From assembly GCA_905221605.1 (NCBI GenBank), contig CAJNDS010002191.1, forward strand, positions 1,407,453 to 1,424,952: 17,500 bases of DNA. Direction: 5' to 3'. Positions 1 to 12,100 of this stretch are shown here, one piece after another. How positions within the stretch are numbered: position 1 is the first letter of the stretch; the number at the start of each line of letters is the position of its first letter. A model generated the notes under the pieces. That model was not told where the DNA came from. It was given only the letters and a program-made list of their open reading frames with translations, and made no database searches. Source of the stretch: Symbiodinium natans. Taxonomy: Eukaryota > Sar > Dinophyceae > Suessiales > Symbiodiniaceae. Both the position numbers and the translations under genes were made by a program.

Positions 1-30
1 TAAACCCTAAACCCTAAACCCTAAACCCTA
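1..30 (-). repeat. telomere-like array CCCTAAA, about 4 units
   Basis: Perfect heptamers at the window edge. Because eEF2K-like exons flank the adjacent arrays, this is interstitial rather than a chromosome end. Confidence 0.95.
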
Positions 31-70
31 GAGGGCTTGGGGCTTAGCGTAGAAACGTAGTTGGGGCAGC

Positions 71-98
71 CAGGGCGCGTGCTGAGGGCTGCCAAGGC
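71..98 (-). CDS. eEF2K: eEF2K-like C-terminal exon 10 (ALAALSTRP)
   Basis: Acceptor GGCGAG|G is followed by ALAALSTRP, in phase with WYRK so that it reads WYRK-ALAAL. A GC donor follows at 70-69. Further exons would lie to the left of the window. Support is phase plus fit to the Sel1 helix. Confidence 0.5.
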
Positions 99-3000
99 CT
101 CGCCAGATGGGGGACAAGGGGGGAAACTCAGAAGGGGGCTAAACCCCAAACCCTAAACCCTAAACCCTAAACCCTAAACCCTAAACCCTAAACCCTAAAC
201 CCTAAACTCTCTGATCCTGGAACTTTTTTGAAGTGGGTTTAGGGTGTTGTGCTTGGGGTTACTAGTGCCCCCAAAAAGAAAGCGCACTCAACAACACCCA
301 GGAAACAACGCAACCTATACCTAGTTCATGGTTGGGATAGTATGAAAAATCTACATCTCTATTCCTTACTGAGATTGAGTATCCTTAAACATGTAAAATG
401 TTCCCCCCCCCCACTATGACAAAGAAACTGTAAATAAACCTTCTGCCCAAACAGGATCTTTCATTCTCAGTATCCCTAACGCACATGACCTCCCAGGAAG
501 ATTGGTCTCAAGTGGCCCAGCCAGCAACAAACATGTTTGACTCAAACAATACACAAGCACCTATCAACCTTCAAAGATACACCTCCCTAAGCCCTAGACC
601 CTAAACCTTGAATCTTTATCAACTTGCGACCCCAAACCCAAACCCTAAACCCTGAATCTTTATCAACTTGCGACTCCATGATCACCTGCGCCCTTTCCAG
701 AGCAACACCCCTAGGCCGCGTGCCTTGCGATACCAGTGAACGGAATCTGTGGCAGAGATGGCGCAACCCAGGCCTATGCTTCTGGTTTAGGGTTTCGGGT
801 TTAGGGTTTAGGGTTAGGGGTTAGGGTTTAGGGTTTAGGGTTTGGGGTTTAGGGCTCAGGGGCAAAAGATATGCACCAGCGAAGTAAAAGCCAGCGATAA
901 CACGACCACCCACTGAGGCCTAAACCATAGAATCCTAAACCCCTTTAAACCACAGAATCCTAAACCCTAGGGGCCTGAGGGCCCTAAGGGCCCAGCAAGG
1001 AGTTTAGGGTTTAGGGTTCAGGGTTCAGGGTTTAGGGTTCAGGGTTCAGGTCCTTGGGTTTACATACGCGTTAAAATACCTCAAAACTTAAGACCCCCCA
1101 CGCCCCTCCCGATGCACCCCAAGAAGGAGTCCGGACCCTAATGAACCCCGACAGGGGTGTGAGAACCCTAAACCCGAAAGATTAGGCTTTAGGGCTTCGG
1201 ATTTAGTACTTAACGCCCACACGAAGGCCGGCTTGAGGTGGCCAAGGTCGGGTCAAATTCTGAGGGGTTTAGGGTTCAGGGTTTAAGGTTCAGGGTTTAG
1301 GGTTTAGGGTTTAGGGTTTAGGGTTTAGGGTTTAGGGTCTTAGGGTTTAGGGTTTAGGGTTTAGGGACAAGGGTTGAGGGTTTAGGGTTTAGGGTTTAGG
1401 GCAAAACATGAACTGGGAAAAAGTTGAGGTGCCTGGGGCCATAGGGTGTGGGACGCAGACCCTCTTACGACTCCTAGTCACAGGTTCTCAAATCAGCCCC
1501 ACGCCCTCTAACCCTAAACCCTAAACCCTAAACCCTAAAACTGAAAAGCCCGAAAGCCTGAAGCCGTAAAGCCACACAAGCCACATGCCTGTTAGCAAGG
1601 GCACCTAACATTGGGAGGTTCCCCCTCATACTAACAGTCCTATAGTACCCCCGCCCCTGTTGAGGACCCTAAACCCTAAACCCTAAACCCTAAAACCTAA
1701 CCCTAACACTCCGAAGCCCAAAGCCCAAAGCCCAAAGCCCAAAGCCCAAACCCCAAACCCTAAACCCTAATCCCAAACCCTAAACCCTAAACCCCAAACC
1801 CTAAACCCCAAACCCTCCCCTCCCCCATCTCTCCCGCCTCGCTCGTAGGCGTAAGCAGCTGCGGACATGGCCCGCGCCACGCCACTCTCCGCCGCTTGCA
1901 GGATGTAGGGGAACCTCAACATCTTTGTAGGGTTTAGAATTTAGGGTTTAGGGTTTAGGGTTTAGGGTTTAGGGTTTAGGGTTTAGGGTTTAGGTTTAGG
2001 GTTTAGGGCTTAGGGCTTAGGGTTTAGGATTTAGGGTTTAGGGTTTAGGGTTTCGGGAAACCTCAGCATCTTGCTCCTAGTTGCCGAGCACCCTGGGCCT
2101 AGACTGGCTCACCTTTGAATTGAGTTCTGGTAGGATTATACCCAAAAAGGTTACTGGTTACCCTACTCAGCTACGAAGTCCTACAGGGCGAGTAAACCCG
2201 GCGCTTGCAAAGTATGTCAGGTTTCAACCCCCCGGGTCGGGGTTTGTTGGGTTTAGGGTTTAGGGTTTAGGGTTTAGGGTTTAGGGTTTAGGGTTTAGGG
2301 TTTAGGGTTTAGGGTTTAGGGTTTAGGGTTTAGGGTTTAGGGTTTAGGGTTTAGGGTTTAGGGTTTAGGGTTTAGACCAGGGGTTTAGGGGTTTAGGGGT
2401 TTAGGGGTTTAGGGGTTTAGGGGTTTAAGGGTTTAGGGGTTTAGGGGTTTAGGGGTTTAGGGGGTTTAGGGGTTTAGGGTTTAGGGTAGGGTTAAGAATC
2501 CTTTGAGGCACTATGTGGACATGGCACGCCGACACGCCCAGAGGTGCGGCATGTCCGGCAAAGGCACATGTTTCCGACACCGTCCAACAATTCTCATCGG
2601 CACCAGCCAGGTTTCTAATTCATGCTGTGGGCCTTCACAGGCCACTACCCAAGCCATTGCCTTTCAGGGGTCAGGGCTGCGGCAGGGAAACCCTGAATGA
2701 GCAGCGGGTTTCAGCTGCACCTCTGCCCTCAACCCTAAACCCTAAACCCTAAACCCTAAACCCTAAACCCTAAACCCTAAACCCTAAACCCTAAACCCTA
2801 AACGGCACAGCCGAACTGGAGAAGAAAAGGCCACTGCGTCTACTGCGTCTATTGAGGTCCACTACTCCACAATCGAACTTCCGCGAGGCGATTGCGCGAA
2901 CCCTGGCCCGGAAGGTATTTAGGGTTTAGGGTTTAGGGTTTAGGGTTTAGGGTTTAGGGTTTAGGGTTTAGGGTTTAGGGTTGAGGGTTTATGAAGCCTA

Positions 3001-6000
3001 AATAAGACAGGTGACGCTGCGCTTTCGTCCAGTGTCAGCGGCCTCTGCAGTGAAGTGCCCAGGGCGCGCAGAACCCCTTTCCTTGGCTGACTTCTGCAAA
3101 AGCTTAACTTTTAGGCTCCCAAAACCCTAAACCCTGAACCCTAAACCCTAAACCCTAAGCCCTAAACCCTAAACCCTAAACCCCTCATTGTAGTTTCTAC
3201 AAAAAAACCAAAAGGTTAGAGCCCTAAGAGGCAGCCAGAAGAAAGCCAAGCTTCCTGGGACGGATGCTGAGATGCCTGGGACGATCTTGGGGTCTCCGGG
3301 TGCAGGCTTTTTGAGGGGTGAGAGGGGTTTAGGGTTTAGGGTTTAGGGTTTAGGGTTTAGGGTTTAGGGTCTAGGGTCTAGGGTTTAGGGTTTAGGGTTT
3401 AGGGTGTTTAGGGTTTAGGGTTTAGGGTTTAGGGTTTAGGGTTTAGGGTTTAGGGTTTAGGGTTTAGGGTTTAGGGTTTAGGGTTTAGGGTTTAGGGTTT
3501 AGGGTTTAGGGTTTAGGGTTCGAAGGGGTGAAGCCCTTAGGGTTTTGGGAGGGGCTTAGTAGCTGGCTCCCATCATCGGTGCCTTCGCAAGATTTATTGG
3601 CATTCTGGGGCCGTTTGGGGTTTATAGGGGCTTCAGAAATCCTGGCGTTTTCTTGGGGTCTAGGTTTGGGGCCCTAAACCCTAAACCCTAAACCCTAAAC
3701 CCTAAACCCTAAACCCTAAACCCTAAACCCTAAACCCTAAACCCTAAACCCTTGGGTTTCTAGGGCTTATCTGGATCGGGGGCTCAGACTCTAAATTGCT
3801 AATGTGCAGAGGTTGGGAGCCCTCCGCCATGAACTCTAAACCCCAAATTTTTGGGTTTAGGGTTTAGGGTTTAGGGTTTAGGGTTTAGGGTTTAGGGTTA
3901 GGGGTTTGGGGTTTGGGGTTTAGGGTTAGGGGTTTGGGGTTTGGGGTTTGGGGCTTGGGGTTTGGGGTTTGGGGCTTGGGGTTTGGGGTTTGGGGTTAGG
4001 GGTTTGGGGTTTGGGGTTTAGGGCTGGGGGTTTGGGGGCTTAGGGTTTAGGGCTTAGGCTTGGGGGTTTGGGGTTCAGGGCTTAGGGCTCGAGGGGTTCG
4101 GGGTTTAGGCTTTAGGGGTCTGGGGTTTAGGGTTGGGGGTTTGGGGTTTACGGCTTTGGCAGCGGTTTTCGGGCTTTCGGGTTTTAGGGTTATAGGGGTG
4201 TAGGGTTTCAGGGCTTCAGGGTTCAGGGCTTGGGTTGGGTGACATTTTTCGTGCTGTTGGGGATACAGCAGCTACTTCCACAAGAAGATCACGCACACCC
4301 CGCACCCTGACCACCAACAACCACTGCCCCAGTAAGGCTTTAAGGGTTGAGGTAGGGTTTAGGGCTAGGGGTTTAGGGTTTAGGGTCCAGGCACCACCCC
4401 GAAACAAAACCAAACACAATCTGTGCCCCCGGAAAAAAGTTAGCAGTGACCATTTCCATTTCCAACCATGCACGCCCCCCTGGGCCACTCGAAGACCCAA
4501 ACGATAACAACCTATGCCTCAACCCCAACTCACCAAAAGACCCATAGGAACGACCTACATGACAAAACCCAGATTATGGAACCATGCACTACCCCGTAGC
4601 AAAATAGCATACTCGAACCCATAGACCAACACCCCCATAGAAAACCCTAAACCTTTAACCCTAAACCCTAAACCCTAAACCCGAAATCCCGAAACCCTTG
4701 AGAAAGGAAATGGTCAAGGCTACACCTTAATGGAGAGCTTACGCTCTCTATCTTCTCTAACCAAATATTTAGAGTAGGAAAAAGGTTTTGGAATGAGGTA
4801 GTCACCAATCAGAACATTATAATGAACTAGTAATCTGGTTGCTTATTGCTCTCGATTTTCTCTTCCTTCCTCAATCTTCGGAATCATTTTCGTTGCTTTT
4901 CGTTTTCTTCAAATTGCTCTCGTATGCTTTCTATCTCATCAGTAGTCATTTGAAGCCTAGTGCCGTCATGTTTCGTCTCTGTAAATCTACTTCTGTCGGC
5001 TTCATTCTTGCGCAGTGTTCGATGCTTGTGACCGGAAATCCTCTAACCTCTTCTTTCTCTCAAGCAACCAATCATTTAAGTATCTTCAATCTCGTCAGTC
5101 ATAAAGACAAGAATCTCAACCTGCAAGGTATCGCTCATTCTTATCTTAACATATATATGTATGTATATTTATTTATTTCATGATTTATTTAATTAGTTAT
5201 TTATTTGTTTATTTATCTATTTTGGTGGGACTGTTCAGCATTCCTTAAGGATCTGTATGTCGGTTTCGTTGTAGTGGGATTTATGCAAGGGATGAAATAA
5301 AGCCTTGTTGAATTCATGAATCGCTTTAGGTGTAGTTCCATCCACTGAACTTGTCACCAGATATTGGATTTTGAACCTGTATCCTATGCTCTTCTTCTTA
5401 ATGTAAAGTTTAAAATGCAAATCGGATACGATACAAGCGCTAAACCGCACTTGTGGCTCATACCCTGCCATCTTGCTCGTGAAGCAAATGGGGTAGATCA
5501 GTACCATCATAAATTAGTGTACATTCGTCTTTTTCTGGACACATCTTAAGGTCATTCAAGGACTGTATCATTTTACATTCTGTCGGTTCACCTTCCTCGC
5601 TGATATAATAATCGGGGGGTGCCTGAAACGATGCATCTTGATTTTCACAGATTGCCGCCATCTGCCGTAACATCTGCAGGTTGTCGTTTCCCGTGTAGAT
5701 GTGGTTGGCGTTTACGAGGGCATACAATGTTGGTATACGGTGGTTGAATTTGGTGTTGTATTTGGTAGGTGAGTACTTGAAAATGGGATTGATGAAGAAT
5801 TAAATATCCTTACTTGCACACCGTAGTGTTGAAAAACTGGCACCATATCTCGTATTGAAGCACCGTTCGAAATGAAATCCTCCTCGGTGTTGTTCATCAG
5901 TTTTTACTTTATTTCGTTTGTTAATCTGTTCTTTTCCCGTCGCTTCTCGCCCATTAGCGTATCCTTATACCAATCGGCTATGGTGTCAAACCAGCACTCA

Positions 6001-9000
6001 ATTTCTTTGTGATGTTCTTTTTTTACTGCTTCCTTAAAGGTTTCAAACTCGGGGCTAAAGGCGTGTGAATGTAGATGTTCTACATGCTTACATTGGTGGT
6101 ATTTGTTTGTTTTTCGTTTTTGGTGTCAAACTTGACATCATCATCAACACGTTCTAAACTGAGCAATTTGATGCAACCCATGTTTTCCTTATGGAATTCG
6201 AACTCTTCCCTCGCGTCTGGGTCGGTTTGTAGGGTGTTAAAAAACTTTAAGAACAGTCTGACAGTGTCCTCTCGGTGCGAAATACCCGTTTCCAACTATG
6301 TCTTCTATGCAATTAGAAGATTTTACATTTAATGCTTTCGGTTTCTTCTAGTAAAGAACGTAAGGTCTGCCTTTGCTGCCTCTAAATGCTGCTTGAGTTC
6401 CGTTTCCTTGTTTTCGTCCTTCAGCCTGTAAAACAACACATCTGCAGTGTAGATGTTGGCAACTGGTCACCGAATATTTACACAATGGAAAATATTGACA
6501 GTAGATTAGGTCAAAGTTACTGTAAAGTTGAAGGTTTTGATAGGCAATATATGAGATTTGAACTGCTGAAGGTTTGAGGACAAGCGCTCCCTAGCGTTTT
6601 CTGCATGATCAGGGTTGGGTACATTACACTTCCCATGACAGTCTCCAAAGCAGACGAGTTGACCATCCGACCACACTGCACAGCAGTAAGTGTGACAATG
6701 GTCCACTAAGCTGGTGGCGAATCTGTTGGCACGCGGCATTGCCCAAATTCATTGTTTCCAAAGCAGACGAGCTGACCATCTGCCCGCACTGCACATGTAT
6801 GGTCTGCGCCTGCTGAGACTGCCAACACTGGTCCCAAATCTGCTGGCACGTCACACGCCCCTTCTCCATTGTATCCAAAGCACACGAGCTGACTATCTGC
6901 CCGCACTGCACAAGTATGATGTCCGCCCGCTGAGACTGCCAAAACTGGTCCCAAATCTGCTGGCACGTCACACCGCCCCCAATCATTAAATCCAAAGCAG
7001 ACGAGCTGACCATCTGTCCGCACTGCACAAGTATGATGTCCTCCCGCTGAGACTGCCATAACTGGTCCCAAACCTGTTGGCACGTCACACTGCCCCCAAA
7101 AATTACATCCAAAGCAGACGAGCTGACCATCTGTCCGCACTGCACAAGTATGACGTTCGCCAGCTGAGGCTGCCAAAACTGGTCCCAGATCTGCTGGGAC
7201 ATCACACCGTCCCCAATCATTAAATCCAAAGCAGACGAGCTGACCATCTGCCGGCACTGCACCTGTATATTGTCCGCCCGCTGAGACTGCCAAAACTGGT
7301 CCCAAATCTTTTGGCACGTCACACGCACCCCAACGATTCAATCCAAAGCAGACGAGCTGACCATCTGTCCGCACTGCACAAGTATGGTCTGCGCCCGCTG
7401 AGACTGCCAAAACTGGTCCCAAACCTGTTGGCACGTCACAGCGCCCCCAACGATTCAATCCAAAGCAGACGAGCTGACCATCTGTCCGCACTGCACAAGT
7501 ATGACGTTCGACCGCTGAGACTGCTAAAACTGATTTCAAACGCTGCGCATGGTCGCTGAGTACGCCGCAGGCTGACAAACCATTCTTCCTCACGACGCAA
7601 GTGCTGGAAACTTGAACATATCCGTAACGTGGTGAGAATGCGGTAGTCCTTGTGTGCATATTGCTAGTCCCGCACCTGACACGTTGAAGCCGTGGCCGCG
7701 CCAAACGTGATTGACCTAGCGCAGGAACGCACCAGGAGCCAGGACGAATTGCAAGAAACGACTGGGATGCACTCATTTGTGTCCAGAAACCAGAAACCCT
7801 AAAGCCTAAATCCTAAACCCTAAACCCTAAACCAGAAACCCTAAACCCTAAACCCTGAACCCTAAACCCTAAACCCTAAACCCGAGATGGATGTAGGAAG
7901 CAATGCTCCGAAGAGGCGGTTGAAGCTGACAAATCGCGAATCTAGACGAGTAGTTCGTGCCTTACAATTGGTATCGTTCTAGGGTTTAGGGTTTAGGGTT
8001 TAGGGTTTAGGGTTTAGGGTTTAGGGTTTAGGGTTTAGGGTTTAGGGTTTAGGGTTTAGGGATATGACCGAAATCTTAAACCTCATTCCTATGATAGATA
8101 CTTTGTTTAAGAAGAACCTTTCCATTTTTCTCGGCTTAGGGATTTCGGGTTGGGTGTTGTGGGCTTTCTATCGGGTGGGGCATGCTGTGGGGGGGGGGGG
8201 GTGAGTATGCTATTTTCTGTGGGGTAGTGCATGGTTCCATGGTATGGAATCTTCAGGTGGGTCTTCGTCAGGGTATTTTGGTGAGTTGAAGGTTGAGGCA
8301 TAGAAGTTGTTATGCAAGCCCTCACCTTTCTCAACTAGAGCTCCCATGACTAGACCCGAGGGTAACCGAGGAAAAAGTACCCTCTTGTCTCACAACGGAA
8401 CCTAACCCCTAAACGAAAAGAAAAGGGACCTACGAATAGACCCCATTTCTTACAAGGGAACCTAAACCCTAAACATCCTCTGATTTGAGGCATGAACCCC
8501 GACCCTAAACCCTAAACCCTAAACCCTAAACCCGAAATCGCAATCTCGATGTAAACGGTTCTTTTGGGCTCAAAAACCTGCGCGACGAGGATGTCGGGTT
8601 TAGGGCTTGGGGCCTTTTCAGCCCTGACATCTAGAAACCCAAAACCCTCAACCCTAAAACCCTAAACCCGAGCAACCCGAAACCCCCCGTGGTTTGGATC
8701 CGAAATCGCCGAAATCTGAGAGCAGCTTGGCCGCAGGCACGCCAACGCCAGCGCGCCTGCCGGGAGTCAAGCCAAGGCTCGAAGGATTCAGGGTTGAGAG
8801 TTTGGGGTTTAGGGCTTATATGATATATACACATATCTGTATGGGTTTGGGGTTGAGGGTTTGGGCTTTAGGGTTTTTTTCCAGGCATAGGTTTACAGCG
8901 TTTAGGGTTTAGGGATGGGCTTCAGCTGCCTAAACACTATCAGACCTAGATTGTGCTGGGGTTTAAGGGTCGGAGACCTGTAGGACCTGCGTGTGCCTCT

Positions 9001-9134
9001 CATATAGATGTGCAACCCCAAACCCTAAACCCCAAACCCATAAACAAATATATATATATATGTATATCTATGTATATATATATATATATACATGTATACA
9101 TATGCATATATATATATATGTTTGATTCTTGGGC

Positions 9135-9165
<31 letters not shown>

Positions 9166-12100
9166 ACATAGCCTCAGAACCCTTAGTCCATCTCAACACT
9201 GCATCCTAAGCTCAGATGAGGCCCACCACCTGAGGCCATGCAAGCTTGGGGGGCTTTCGAGGCCCTCAACCCTAAGAACCCCTTAGGTGAGGGTTTAGGG
9301 TTCAGGGTTCAGGGTTTAGGGTTTAGGGTTTGGCGTTTGGCGTTTAGGGTTTAGGGTTTAGGGTTTAGGGTTTAGGGTTTAGGGTTTAGGGTTTAGGGTT
9401 TAGGGTTTAGGGTTTAGGGTTTAGGGTTTAGGGTTTAGGGTTTAGGGTTTAGGGTTTAGGGCCTCCCACAACGCGGCCTGGAATGCTTCCCAGCTGGGCC
9501 GAGACCTGGAGGTGGAAGAGGCCTCACGGATGTGAGTAGATCTTGGGGGGCTTTTGAGGCCCTCAACCCGAAGATTCCCTCAGAGGGTTTAGGGTTTAGA
9601 GTTTAGGGTTTAGGGTTTAGGGTTTAGGGTTTAGGGTTTAGTGTTTAGGGTTTAGGGGGCCTTGTTGTGCTTAGGATCTGGGGAAGAGGGCCATTGAGGG
9701 TTTCGGAGTCTGAGGGGTTAGGGGTTTAGGGGTTTAGGGGTTTAGGGGTTTAGGGGTTTAGGGGTTTAGGGGTTTAGGGGTTTAGGGGTTTAGGGGTTTA
9801 GGGGTTTAGGGGTTTAGGGGTTTAGGGGTTTAGGGGTTTAGGGGTTTAGGGGTTTAGGGGGTTTAGGGGGCTTAGGGGGCTTAGGGGGCTTAGGGGGCTT
9901 AGGGGGCTTAGTGTTTAGCAGGACCGGCTCCTGATGTTGAGTGTTGAGGCTTTCGGGCTCAGGGTTTGGAACCATGATCCCCAGCGGAATCAGCAACAAA
10001 CCATACTACTGGGTCCAAGCGACACCTAGGAATAAAAAGGGTGCCCCTTTTTTGGGTTTAAAGGGACTCAGAAGGGAACCTGCACCCTTCACAAAAGGGA
10101 ATAAGGGCCTACTCTGGTCCTGAAGTCAAATGAACTCCGCCTGAGCGTCCAGACCCCAACAATAGGGTTTAGGGTTTAGGGTTTAGGATGTAGGGTTTAG
10201 GGTTTAGGGTTAGAGCTCTGGGCTACCTCAGGCAAGCTACAACACACGACGCCGAAGTACCGAAAAAAATGCCATTGAAAGGTGGTTTCCACCCTAACCC
10301 TAAGCCCTAAGCCCTAAGCCCTAAACCCTAAACCCTAAACACTAAACCCTAAACCCCCCATAACCCTGAACCCCACACCCTAAAGGCATTTCAGTGCTTC
10401 AGAATGTTGTGAGGGACCTTGGGCCGGCGAGGTCAGCACATTGTGGCCGATGAACTCAGCATTCCTTGCAGCCGGTTTAGGGTTTAGGGTTCAGGGTTTA
10501 GGGTTTAGGGTTTAGGGTTTTGGGTTTTGGGTTTAGGGTTTTCAGGGTGTTTAGTTCTTTGCAGGGTTTTAGGGCTTTTAGGACACTTAGGCTTGTTACG
10601 GTTTAGGGTTTGGAAAGGCCTCCAAAAGCTCAAACCCTAAACCCTAAACCCTAAACCCTAAACCCTGAACCCTAACCCTAAACCCTAAACCCTAAACCCT
10701 AAACCCTAAACCCTAAACCGCTAAACCCCTAAACCCTAAACCCTAAACCCTAAACCCTAAAACCCTAAACCCCTAAACCCTAAACCCTAAACCCCTAAAC
10801 CCTAAACCCTAAAAGGCCTCCAACAGCTAGCCAGGATGCGCTTGGACATGCCTCGCATGGAGCATGGCCAGGGCAAAGTGAACGTGGCGGTAGATCTCCG
10901 CCCGCATGTTCTTGCCTCTAAGGTTGTAGGGTTTAGGGTTTGGGGTTTAGGGTTTAGGGTTTAGGGTGGGTTTAGGGTTTGACGTTTAGGGTTGAGGGTT
11001 TAGAGCTTAACTAGGGTTTACCCTGAACCCTAAACCCCAAATCCCAAACCCCGAACCCGAAACCCTAAACGAACAAAACCATGGGCAGGGTGCATGTGGG
11101 GGCTGCGGGCTGCTGAATGATTTTCAAAGCTGCCGAGCCCTAAACCCTAAAACCCTAACCCTAAACCCGAAACGCCCTAAACCCCAAACCCTAAACCCTA
11201 CACCCTACACCCTACACCCTACACTCTACACCCTAAACCCTAAACCCTACACCCTAAACCCTAAACCCTGAACCCCAAACATTCATCCATGGCCTCACAG
11301 CCCTCCTAGCGTCGAGGCAGGACCCCTACGTGGGAGGCCTTTGCCCACCGCCAGCACCAGCGATGAAGGCTCAGCAGGCCGAATCACCACGTCCTGCAGA
11401 CCCTAAGCCCTAAACCCTAAACCCTAAACCTTAAACCCTAAACCCGAAACCCGGTTTAGGGTTTAGGGTGTATAGAAATTGTACAGGGTTTGTGTCCGGA
11501 GTTTTGTCGGGTTTGGGCGGGATTTTCTTTTGCATTTGTATGAGATTTCCTAATGGCTCTCCCGGTGTCTTTGTCGCATCTTAAAGGTTTTGAAGGAAAG
11601 GTTTTGAACGAAGGTTTGAACGAAAGTTTCTGTTTGGTGCCTTGAAGACCCGTCGCTTGAAGCCTCTTGGTTCTTTGAAGGACTATTGTCGCCCATCGAC
11701 ATTGCAAGATCTGAGAAATTGAAGGATCACTGTGTACCTCGATATATGCAAGTTCTCAAGGAACCACATACAGTTTCTATTTATCCTGGCGTTGAGGGTT
11801 TTAGGGTTTGGGGTTTAGGGTTGAGGGAGTGCGAGGCTTACATAGGGTGTCATATGTAGATCCTATTTTCAATGGGAGCAGTCTGAAAACTAGCACAAAT
11901 AGAAAAATGGAAAACGCCCAATTTGAACTCAAGGGTGCAGGGTTCGCCTCTTTCGGGTTTCAGTTTAAGGCTTAGGAACCCTAAACCCTAAACCCTAAAC
12001 CCCAAACCCTAGACCCCAAACCCTAAACCCCAAACCCTAAACCCAAAAACCCTAAACCCTAGACCCTAAACCCTAAAATCCAAACCCTAAACCGCAGGTT

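Larger units (their letters stand above)
9244..9571 (+). repeat. dispersed direct repeat, copies 9244-9274 and 9541-9571
   Basis: Both copies read CTTGGGGGGCTTT, then C or T, then GAGGCCCTCAACCC, and both lead into a TTTAGGG array 15-20 bp later. Confidence 0.85.

Noticed and set aside
1-30. A true chromosome end at the window edge
   Set aside because: Many similar arrays occur throughout in both orientations, and exons of the kinase gene continue up to this edge.
609-967. CRISPR-like direct repeats
   Set aside because: Each repeat has only two copies, the context is eukaryotic, and there are no regular spacers or cas genes.
4216-4507. Overlapping 90-94 codon ORFs on both strands
   Set aside because: Both run through degenerate telomere-like repeat and give no recognisable protein.
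5895-5910. Reassigned stop codon (TAA) in the low-GC relic
   Set aside because: The relic also has TGA and TAG stops and frame changes, and the kinase exons use normal codons, so decay explains it better.
6714-7559. Plus-strand ORFs across the RCC1-like array
   Set aside because: They are antisense shadows of the 117-bp coding repeats; the minus frame gives the recognisable RCC1-like blades.
7887-7982. 31-codon plus-strand ORF (MDVGSNAPKRRLK...)
   Set aside because: It is short, has no family match, and its stop is supplied by the TTTAGGG array. Probably chance.
8565-8585. Possible dinoflagellate spliced-leader relic (TTTTGGGCTCAAA)
   Set aside because: It lacks the CCGTAGCCA 5' half and has an extra G, so the match is too short to support a spliced-leader origin.
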